From assembly GCA_945901965.1 (NCBI GenBank), contig CAMDMN010000037.1, positions 1 to 11,981 on the forward strand: a stretch of DNA of 11,981 nucleotides, given 5' to 3'. Source of the stretch: Legionella genomosp. 1 (GTDB lineage Bacteria; Pseudomonadota; Gammaproteobacteria; Legionellales; Legionellaceae). This document shows positions 6,712-11,981 of this stretch, piece after piece (the first letter of the stretch is position 1; each line of letters starts with the position of its first letter). The notes beneath the pieces are model-generated. The model made no database searches and had not been told where the DNA came from. It worked only from the letters and a program-made list of their open reading frames with translations. Made by a program: the position numbers and the translations under genes.

Positions 6712-7884
6712 ATGATTAAATCCCCAATAGATATGGACCTTAAGCTTATATCTAAATTAACAGCTGCTAGAGCTTTGAAGATGAAATCATATATTGCCAT
6801 TTTACTAGTTAGTGTTGGAAATGAGAATTTTGAAGGTGAAGCAATAGCGGCTGCTGTCAAAATGATTAATCAAGAATTTAAAGCCTGCTGTATTGTCATT
6901 GCCGATACGCTTCAACGCCATAATATTGCTACTGAAAAAGAAATCAACGAAGAAGACGCATATAAGGAATCTTTAGTAAAAGGAGATGAGTGGTTAAAAA
7001 GGAATGAAATTTATTTTCAGAATATATTAAAAATTCCCTATGAAATTATTCGGTGGGATTGCCTAATTAACGATATGGACTTTCTGAAAAAAGAAAAATT
7101 ATTTTCCGCATATATTAAAGAAAATAAATCTTTTTTAAACGCAATGAATCACTCTATTGATGAATATGGCATGCGCTTGATTAAACATTTAGGTGATGAG
7201 CATTTCAACCGAATAGGGGCACAACATAAGAGTAGTTGTTTTGCTTATTTAAAAGAAGAATGCATAGCAATATCAATAATACCTAAAAAAATATATTTTA
7301 ATAAAAATGAATCTGCTCCATTAGTTATAGTATACCCAGGAAAATCCACTTTAATTTTAACTGCAAATAGAGATGTTTTTATTGCAAATGAATTCCATGA
7401 AATGATTCAAAAAAATAGCGATTATTTATCTTGGTTGCCATACAGATTTAAGAGAATAAAAAAACAAGATAATGATATCCAATCTACACCATCACTTAGA
7501 CCAATTAATAATTTAGCTGATAAAAATTCTGAGAAACTTTTTTTAAAACAAGTGGACTATATCAATAAATTATCTGAAATTCAGCTGAGTTCTATCACTA
7601 ATCTTTTAGATGAAAAAGAAATTATTGAGTTTAAAAAGTATTTGTTAGGCTTTTTTATGGATAAAGATTTGTTTATTTCAGTTGAAAAAAACCTATATGG
7701 TCATAATAAATTATTGTCAATAAAATCATTATCTTATATCTTTGCTGTGCAATTAATATCGATGTTTCAAGTGCTCGAAGAAAAATTTGCTAATAAATGT
7801 AAGGCAAATATTGTAAGAATTTTAAAAAGAGACGCTTTAGCTTTTATAAGCGAAGAGGAAAATGGGTTAGCAATTATGGATTAA
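6712..7884 (+). CDS. Cyclodipeptide synthase-like protein (XYP type) with extra C-terminal region
   Basis: Residues about 20-235 resemble tRNA-dependent cyclodipeptide synthases, which use two aminoacyl-tRNAs to make a cyclic dipeptide. Visible hallmarks are Ser34 in LLVSVGNEN (31-39), matching the catalytic serine (Ser37 of AlbC); DTLQRHN (65-71); GDEWLKRN (91-98); Tyr179 and Glu183 in YLKEEC, matching AlbC Tyr178 and Glu182; and Tyr208-Pro209 in VIVYPGK. The Tyr-Pro pair places it in the XYP rather than the NYH subfamily. Residues about 250-390 are an extra, probably helical, Lys/Glu/Ile-rich region I do not recognise; usual family members are about 220-260 residues. There is no signal peptide. 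No cyclodipeptide-tailoring oxidase, methyltransferase or P450 is adjacent; the neighbours are a divergent sensor kinase and a convergent PAS-receiver protein. The amino acids used cannot be predicted by eye. The call rests on motif recognition without a database search. Confidence 0.8.
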   Translation: MIKSPIDMDLKLISKLTAARALKMKSYIAILLVSVGNENFEGEAIAAAVKMINQEFKACCIVIADTLQRHNIATEKEINEEDAYKESLVKGDEWLKRNEIYFQNILKIPYEIIRWDCLINDMDFLKKEKLFSAYIKENKSFLNAMNHSIDEYGMRLIKHLGDEHFNRIGAQHKSSCFAYLKEECIAISIIPKKIYFNKNESAPLVIVYPGKSTLILTANRDVFIANEFHEMIQKNSDYLSWLPYRFKRIKKQDNDIQSTPSLRPINNLADKNSEKLFLKQVDYINKLSEIQLSSITNLLDEKEIIEFKKYLLGFFMDKDLFISVEKNLYGHNKLLSIKSLSYIFAVQLISMFQVLEEKFANKCKANIVRILKRDALAFISEEENGLAIMD

Positions 7885-7885
7885 T

Positions 7886-7908
7886 TTTACCATCGCTAAG
7901 ATGGTAAA
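7886..7908. terminator. Hairpin between convergent genes, likely terminator
   Basis: TTTACCATC (7886-7894) pairs perfectly with GATGGTAAA (7900-7908) across a 5-base loop, starting one base after the stop codon of the CDPS-like gene. The following plus-strand sequence is T-rich but has no clean T run. It probably ends the plus-strand transcript and perhaps also the convergent one. Confidence 0.5.
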
Positions 7909-7969
7909 CAAATTGATTATTTTAATTTCGCCCATTGCTAAACAGACTGTATTAAATTAAAAAAATAAA

Positions 7970-8842
7970 TTATTCCTCTTCCAGATAAATAAACCGTTTA
8001 AAAATTTCCATGGCTTGCTCAGGGCTGAGTGGCTTGGTAAATACTGCGTTCATGAAATAATCTTCGCAGTCATATTTTACTACATCCGCCTCATGGCTAG
8101 TCAATGCAATAATAGGTATTTCATATTTTGTGTTTTTTTCCATTTCGCGTAATTTTTTTGAAACAACATAACCTGAGATATCTCCTAGGGTAATATCTAA
8201 GAATACAATGTCATATTTTCCTGGAGAAAATAATTTTGTTGCTTCATTACCAGAATTAGCCACATGCACGTTGCAGCCTAATCCAGCGAACATATCTTTT
8301 TCTGCACTTAGCGTAATAGTCTCATCATCGACAAGCAATAATCTTATTGGATGTTCTAATTTTTTAATGGTTTTTTTTGATTTTTTTGCAGGATTAGTCA
8401 GATTGAGCTTTAGCTCCATAGCTTTAAGAGCTGTAATATCGGTTAAAATCACAACCAAACCAATTACGTGTTTGTTTTTATCAAATAATGGCACGCGCGT
8501 GGTTCGATAATAGGTTTTAACACCGTCTTTATTAATAGGCAATTCATCTGTGTCATACGTAGCTATCCCTGAAAATAAAACATTAATATCGTTGGTTTTA
8601 AATGATTTAATATATTCTTTTGGCCAAGGTAGATGTTTTATCATTTGATCATATGGAGTTCCTATCATATCTTTAACATTTGTTATATTTAGTAATTTAA
8701 CAAAATTATTGTTGCAGCCTTTCAGTAAACATTCCTTGTCAATCCAGTAGACAATATCAGGCATGCAATTAATGATATCCATGTAGTATTGATGGAGAGA
8801 TGGAGAATTTTCTAGTCCATCTTGCTCGATTTGCAGTACCAT
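7970..8842 (-). CDS. PAS-receiver (REC) protein without kinase core
   Basis: The 290-residue soluble protein has a PAS domain (about 20-145; YWIDKE at 32-37, a conserved MIG and LPW at 71-73) followed by a short basic linker (about 150-163, rich in Lys). A receiver domain fills about 165-288: Asp172/Asp173 in LLLVDDE, phospho-Asp216 in IVFLDIT, Thr248 in IALTSHE and Lys270 in FTKP. There is no HisKA, ATPase or Hpt domain and no DNA-binding or enzymatic output. The order PAS-REC looks like a hybrid kinase that lost its catalytic core, though the remaining domains look functional. The start at 8842 is supported by GGAG (8850-8853) 7 bases upstream. It converges on the CDPS-like gene. It could receive phosphate from the Hpt domain of the nearby kinase and act by protein binding; that is inference. 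Confidence 0.88.
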   Translation of the reverse strand: MVLQIEQDGLENSPSLHQYYMDIINCMPDIVYWIDKECLLKGCNNNFVKLLNITNVKDMIGTPYDQMIKHLPWPKEYIKSFKTNDINVLFSGIATYDTDELPINKDGVKTYYRTTRVPLFDKNKHVIGLVVILTDITALKAMELKLNLTNPAKKSKKTIKKLEHPIRLLLVDDETITLSAEKDMFAGLGCNVHVANSGNEATKLFSPGKYDIVFLDITLGDISGYVVSKKLREMEKNTKYEIPIIALTSHEADVVKYDCEDYFMNAVFTKPLSPEQAMEIFKRFIYLEEE

Positions 8843-8874
8843 CTGAATTCTCCATTTAATGGTGATATGACTTC

Positions 8875-8880
8875 ATTATA
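8875..8880 (-). promoter_or_regulatory. Possible -10 element of the PAS-REC gene
   Basis: A perfect TATAAT on the minus strand lies 32 bases before the ATG at 8842. The sequence at -35 distance is a poor match, so activation by a regulator or a chance AT-rich match are both possible. Confidence 0.35.
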
Positions 8881-8923
8881 GTACAATTTCAACAACATAA
8901 TTTTCTTTAGACCTTGGCCCAAC

Positions 8924-9394
8924 CTACAGCACTTTTAAAGATAATTCTAAAATGAATTTAGCTACAATTTCTTTTTGGGCAGGATAGTTGATATATGCGA
9001 TCACATCTAAAGGTTTATTGATTCTTTGGCCAGTTTCTTTAGATAAAATCATCATCTCTTTAACCATTTCACCCATAGTGGAGACAAAATACACATCTGA
9101 TTCTGGGCGCTTTAAGAATTCCGCATGAAATGATTTGAATACAAGGGAAATGTTAACATGAGCTTTTTTCGCATGATAAAATCCATGTAAGCCGCCGGCT
9201 AAGTCAGCGCCGACTGCTAAGGCGCCAAAATACATCGAATTTAAGTGGTTTTTCGAGCGGCGGTTTAGTTTTAATTTGATGACAATGTCTGTATCGGTTA
9301 ATGTTAAAAGTGATGGATTTAAATAGCCTATTAAAGGCACCTTAAAGTGGCTAAAGCGCCAGAGAAATAATCTAAATCTGGTTAATGTTTTCAT
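8924..9394 (-). CDS. DUF4442 hotdog-fold (thioesterase-like) protein
   Basis: The 156-residue protein resembles the DUF4442 family, hotdog-fold proteins related to acyl-CoA thioesterases of the PaaI/YiiD type. The family-like core is the segment NRRSKNHLNSMYFG (about 44-57) followed by ALAVGADLAGG, where the hotdog helix packs in the sheet. No signal peptide is predicted, although the N terminus is rich in Arg and Phe. Its ATG follows directly on the stop codon of the upstream BON-domain gene, with no gap, so the two are co-transcribed and probably translationally coupled. The substrate is unknown; a role in acyl-chain or lipid handling is only suggested by the fold. The 81-bp gap to the next gene holds no strong terminator. 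Confidence 0.75.
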   Translation of the reverse strand: MKTLTRFRLFLWRFSHFKVPLIGYLNPSLLTLTDTDIVIKLKLNRRSKNHLNSMYFGALAVGADLAGGLHGFYHAKKAHVNISLVFKSFHAEFLKRPESDVYFVSTMGEMVKEMMILSKETGQRINKPLDVIAYINYPAQKEIVAKFILELSLKVL

Positions 9395-9943
9395 TTAATT
9401 ATTCTTTACTCGCAATAATGAAACAATTTTCTTTACGCCACGTACGCGCTCGACACGTTTTAATATTGCAGTAATAGCATTAATGTTCTTAACTTCTCCT
9501 GACAAAGTTACGTTACCATTGTCAGTTGTCGCATTAATGCCAACTAAAGGGATTGATTCATCATCTAAAACTTTAGCTTTTAAAATAGCAGCTTCTACTT
9601 TAGCCGTTATATAGGCATCGGTTAAGGTTAAATTAACGCGTTTAATTTCTAAATCGTCAGTATTTACCATTTTTACGCCTTTAGTTCGAACAGCTATTCT
9701 AAGCGCGTCAACAAATGCTTGTTTATCTTTAACATGCCCACTTAATCTAACGACGCCATTTACGGTGGTGACCGAGATTTTCAACGGGTTTAAATTTATT
9801 TTCTTGGTATATTTGGCTGTGATAACAGTGGTAATTACGGAATCAGATACTTCTTGTCCAATATTTTTTAAGTCATTAGCTTTTGCTTGGGCAATAGATA
9901 AAATTAAAAAAGGTATAAGTATGAGGCGAAGTATTTTAGGCAT
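9395..9943 (-). CDS. Secreted two-BON-domain protein (OsmY-like)
   Basis: The 182-residue protein begins with a signal peptide: Lys/Arg at 3 and 6, a hydrophobic stretch (7-18) and a likely cleavage after AKA, near residue 22. There is no lipobox cysteine. Two BON domains follow, at about 33-101 and 108-180, each with the conserved turn: NGVVRLSGHV (62-71) and NGNVTLSGEV (142-151). This is the architecture of OsmY, a periplasmic protein; BON domains are thought to bind membranes or phospholipids. It is about the size of mature OsmY family members. It is the first gene of a two-gene operon with the DUF4442 protein. An extended -10 promoter lies about 30 bases upstream. No Shine-Dalgarno is visible, only an A/T-rich leader. 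Envelope-stress or osmotic function is a family-based guess. Confidence 0.88.
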   Translation of the reverse strand: MPKILRLILIPFLILSIAQAKANDLKNIGQEVSDSVITTVITAKYTKKINLNPLKISVTTVNGVVRLSGHVKDKQAFVDALRIAVRTKGVKMVNTDDLEIKRVNLTLTDAYITAKVEAAILKAKVLDDESIPLVGINATTDNGNVTLSGEVKNINAITAILKRVERVRGVKKIVSLLRVKNN

Positions 9944-9972
9944 ATTTTTTTAATAAAAAATTAGGTTAAGTG

Positions 9973-9981
9973 ATTATATCA
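9973..9981 (-). promoter_or_regulatory. Extended -10 promoter of the BON-DUF4442 operon
   Basis: The minus strand reads TGATATAAT, a perfect extended -10 (TG-N-TATAAT). The -35 position is a poor match, as is common with extended -10 promoters. Transcription would start near 9966, giving a leader of about 22 bases. Confidence 0.6.
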
Positions 9982-10137
9982 TATTCAGGTTTTAAGATGG
10001 GGTAAAGGCATAGTTAATATTGATCGTAAATTTAGGATGATTGAAGATCGGTTGGAAAATTTTAGAACACGTTTAAGCTGACGTTGTATTTACTAAGGTT
10101 TGTAAGTTAAACAGACTTTCCGGCAGGTAACACACAG

Positions 10138-10162
10138 ACTTATCCACAGAATCTGTGGGTAA
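10138..10162. repeat. Palindrome formed by two opposed DnaA boxes
   Basis: TTATCCACAGA (10140-10150) and TCTGTGGGTAA (10152-10162) form an inverted repeat with 11-base arms, one mismatch (a G-T pair in RNA) and a single central base. Each arm contains a DnaA box in opposite orientation. Confidence 0.65.
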
Positions 10163-10290
10163 ATATAATGGGTATTTATTATTTTAAAAATATAAAATAA
10201 TAATAACTTCAATAAGTTAGCTTGAATTTAAAATGAGAGAGATTAATTAAGAATTTTTAGATGATTGATGTTATCCACAATCAATTTTTT
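10140..10290. other. Cluster of DnaA boxes with AT-rich DNA (possible origin or DnaA-binding locus)
   Basis: Two perfect DnaA boxes, TTATCCACA, lie at 10140-10148 and 10271-10279 on the plus strand. A third, one mismatch away (TTACCCACA on the minus strand), lies at 10154-10162. Between them are about 110 bases of very AT-rich sequence, 10160-10270, which could serve as an unwinding region. Genes point away from this region on both sides (apart from the CDPS-like gene further left). No dnaA, gidA, rpmH or parAB gene is in the window, so this may be a DnaA-titrating or regulatory site rather than oriC. Confidence 0.45.
10176..10203. repeat. All-A/T perfect inverted repeat
   Basis: TTATTATTTTA (10176-10186) is the exact reverse complement of TAAAATAATAA (10193-10203), separated by 6 bases. 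A smaller inverted repeat, TAACTT / AAGTTA (10204-10209 and 10214-10219), follows at once. With no G or C it is unlikely to be a terminator; an easily melted or cruciform-forming segment beside the DnaA boxes fits better. Confidence 0.5.
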
Positions 10291-10301
10291 AGGACGCAAA
10301 A

Positions 10302-10318
10302 TCATTCTAACAGAATGA
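10302..10318. repeat. Short hairpin
   Basis: TCATTCT (10302-10308) pairs with AGAATGA (10312-10318) around a 3-base loop. Its role is unknown; it may be a fragment of a dispersed repeat. Confidence 0.4.
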
Positions 10319-10448
10319 CAAGAGATTGCTAGAGAAAAATTAATTTTTTTTATAGATTATTTTAAATCATATTTATTTATAAAAATAATGAGTACAGGGT
10401 GCCTAATTTTAGGGATAAATGGAGTTTCATTAAGTTAGTTTTAAATCA

Positions 10449-10512
10449 TTGCGAGTAGTCATCCCTTTGTGGGGCAAACATCGGGATGACGTGCCTTAGC
10501 TGTTGCTCGCAA
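10449..10512. repeat. Nested palindromic repeat upstream of uvrA
   Basis: An outer pair TTGCGAG (10449-10455) / CTCGCAA (10506-10512) encloses an inner pair GTCATCCC (10458-10465) / GGGATGAC (10483-10490) with a further TTTG / CAAA at the tip. Dispersed palindromes with GTCAT, TTGCGAG and GGGATGAC are common in genomes of intracellular proteobacteria. It ends about 107 bases before uvrA and is more G+C-rich than its surroundings. Confidence 0.65.
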
Positions 10513-10565
10513 AGACGGATTTATGCAGTTCTAATCACTTAAGGTAGCGCTAGGGATATGTATTT

Positions 10566-10592
10566 TTGATAAATGTGCTAATAAGGTATACT
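10566..10592 (+). promoter_or_regulatory. Possible uvrA promoter
   Basis: TTGATA (10566-10571) and TATACT (10587-10592) are separated by 15 bases, a little short. Transcription would begin near 10599, about 21 bases before the ATG. I see no CTG-N10-CAG LexA box, so SOS control is not evident here. Confidence 0.45.
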
Positions 10593-10619
10593 AATGCTTT
10601 GCTCATTTTGGTGGTATTT

Positions 10620-11981
10620 ATGCATTCAATTAAGATTCGCGGGGCAAGGACTCATAATTTAAAAAATATTAATGTTGATTTGCCCCGTAATGAACTTATA
10701 GTGATTACTGGCCTTTCAGGCTCAGGGAAATCATCCCTTGCTTTTGATACTTTATATGCAGAAGGTCAAAGACGTTATGTTGAGTCATTATCAGCTTACG
10801 CACGCCAATTTTTATCCATAATGGAAAAACCAGATGTAGACTCTATCGAAGGGTTGTCGCCCGCAATTTCTATTGAGCAAAAAGCAACTTCGCATAATCC
10901 GCGGTCAACCGTCGGCACCATAACTGAAATTTATGATTATTTACGGTTATTATTTGCACGAGTTGGTGAGCCACGCTGTCCTACTCATGGAATAAGTTTA
11001 CATGCTCAAACAATAAGCCAAATGGTAGATACGGTATTATCAATGCCCGCCGACTCTAAAGTTATGATTTTAGCGCCAGTTGTGCGTGATCGCAAAGGTG
11101 AGCATGTGCAATTATTGCAACAGTTGCAAGCTAAAGGCTATGTTAGAGCACGTATTGATGGCGAGTTATGGGAGTTAGATGATGCGCCTAAATTGGCCTT
11201 ACATAAAAAGCATACTATTGAAGTAATAATTGATCGCTTTAAAGTGCGAGCAGATATTTCTCAACGCTTAAGTGAGTCTTTTGAAAATGCGTTAAATCTT
11301 GCCGATGGTTTGGCAATAGTTGCGTCAATGGATCAAGCGTTTGAAGATCAAGTTTTTTCATCGAGTTTTGCCTGTAATGAATGTGGATATAGTTTAAGCG
11401 AATTAGAGCCACGGCTTTTTTCTTTTAATAATCCGATGGGTGCTTGTCCATCTTGTGATGGTTTAGGAATTGATCAATTTTTTGATGAGGCAAGAGTTAT
11501 CCACGATCCTGCCCTAAGTTTGGCAGATGGTGCTATTCGAGGATGGGATAAAAAAACAAATTTTTATTATACGCTCCTTAAATCATTAGCCAATCATTAT
11601 AATTTTTCAATCGATACCGCATTTATGGATTTACCAGAAAAAGCGCGCAATTTAGTTTTATATGGCAGTGGCGATGAAATTATTGACTTTCATTATCAAC
11701 GAGCAAATGATGGTCATACGATTAAAAGACATCCATTTGAAGGCGTAATTCCTAATATGCAAAGGCGTTATCGCGAATCTGAATCGAATTTTGTTCGTGA
11801 AGAATTATCGTCCTATCTTTCATTTCGTCCTTGTACTGCATGTGATGGCGCAAGATTATGTATTGAGGCGCGTAATGTTTTTGTTTTGGATATAAATTTA
11901 CCGGAAATAGCTTCTTATTCAATAGAGAAATCTTATGAATTTTTTAAAAATTTAAATCTCCCAGGTTCGCGTGGAGAAATA
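10620..11981 (+). CDS. uvrA: UvrA, excinuclease ABC subunit A (N-terminal part, cut by window end)
   Basis: The visible 454 residues are about half of UvrA (usually around 940), the damage-sensing ATPase that loads UvrB in nucleotide excision repair. The start MHSIKIRGARTHNLKNI matches the family N terminus. Walker A is GLSGSGKSS (31-39), followed by the typical segment YAEGQRRYVESLSAYARQF. The first zinc module has paired cysteines C252-x2-C255 and C276-x2-C279, and a further CxxC (405-408) stands in RPCTACDGARL. The reading frame is open to the last base, with no frameshift. The ATG at 10620 is preceded by GGTGG at a spacing of 5 bases. In many gammaproteobacteria uvrA is divergent from ssb; here the divergent neighbour is the BON-domain gene, far upstream. 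Confidence 0.97.
   Translation, partial: MHSIKIRGARTHNLKNINVDLPRNELIVITGLSGSGKSSLAFDTLYAEGQRRYVESLSAYARQFLSIMEKPDVDSIEGLSPAISIEQKATSHNPRSTVGTITEIYDYLRLLFARVGEPRCPTHGISLHAQTISQMVDTVLSMPADSKVMILAPVVRDRKGEHVQLLQQLQAKGYVRARIDGELWELDDAPKLALHKKHTIEVIIDRFKVRADISQRLSESFENALNLADGLAIVASMDQAFEDQVFSSSFACNECGYSLSELEPRLFSFNNPMGACPSCDGLGIDQFFDEARVIHDPALSLADGAIRGWDKKTNFYYTLLKSLANHYNFSIDTAFMDLPEKARNLVLYGSGDEIIDFHYQRANDGHTIKRHPFEGVIPNMQRRYRESESNFVREELSSYLSFRPCTACDGARLCIEARNVFVLDINLPEIASYSIEKSYEFFKNLNLPGSRGEI

Larger units (their letters stand above)
9944..10619. other. 676-bp non-coding AT-rich intergenic region
   Basis: I see no gene here. The divergent genes on either side (BON protein to the left, uvrA to the right) each have a promoter-like element inside it. 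Between them lie the DnaA boxes, all-AT inverted repeats, a short hairpin and a palindromic repeat listed separately. The stretch 10320-10440 is AT-rich without further structure that I can support. Confidence 0.7.

Noticed and set aside
6712..7884. Recent horizontal acquisition of the CDPS-like gene
   Set aside because: Its base composition is low (15 G+C in the 60 bases at 7561-7620) but the adjacent kinase is similar (16 in 5701-5760), and no transposase, integrase, tRNA or flanking direct repeat is visible.
8208..8510. Plus-strand open frame of 100 codons antisense to the PAS-REC gene
   Set aside because: It is covered by conserved receiver and PAS coding sequence on the other strand and shows no independent coding signal.
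10176..10203. Rho-independent terminator
   Set aside because: The inverted repeat has no G or C in its stem and no gene ends nearby on either strand.
10560..10620. LexA/SOS box in front of uvrA
   Set aside because: No CTG-N10-CAG type palindrome was found between the promoter-like hexamers and the start.

Overview
This is a low-GC bacterial chromosome segment. It most likely comes from a gammaproteobacterium of the order Legionellales (Legionella / Coxiella / Rickettsiella-like). The clues are the multidomain soluble PAS-histidine kinase-receiver-Hpt protein with its 'IGKTDFELPW' PAS signature, a cyclodipeptide synthase (CDPS)-like gene of a type known from Legionellales, and palindromic intergenic repeats containing TTGCGAG / GTCATCCC and CCTTGAT / ATCAAGG. 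The assignment is inference; there is no rRNA or other marker gene, apart from part of uvrA.

Layout, left to right. Positions 1-162 hold a palindromic repeat at the end of an operon. Positions 163-4254 are a tight minus-strand operon of four genes. In transcription order these are a C39-like cysteine peptidase, a RimK-like ATP-grasp ligase, a glutamate-cysteine-ligase-type (GCS2) ligase and an N-formylglutamate amidohydrolase family protein. Two amide-bond-forming enzymes next to two hydrolases of peptide or amide bonds look like a pathway that builds and trims a small peptide or amino-acid conjugate. The product is unknown.

Positions 4368-8842 form a signalling block. A soluble hybrid histidine kinase (minus) is divergent from a 390-residue CDPS-like protein with an unrecognised C-terminal half (plus). 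That gene in turn converges on a PAS-receiver protein with no kinase core and no DNA-binding output (minus). A small-molecule synthase flanked by a sensor kinase and a receiver protein resembles, in arrangement only, autoinducer synthase/kinase/regulator clusters. The 250-bp divergent region has a good plus-strand promoter, and the CDPS leader can fold into a long stem-loop.

Positions 8924-9943 carry a two-gene minus-strand operon: a secreted two-BON-domain protein followed by a DUF4442 hotdog-fold protein. Positions 9944-10619 are a long AT-rich intergenic region. It has two perfect DnaA boxes, a third near-match arranged as a palindrome with one of them, all-AT inverted repeats and a further palindromic repeat. 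It could be a replication-origin or DnaA-binding locus. From 10620 to the end is the N-terminal half of uvrA (plus strand), running off the window. No tRNA, rRNA, CRISPR array, transposase or prophage gene was seen.
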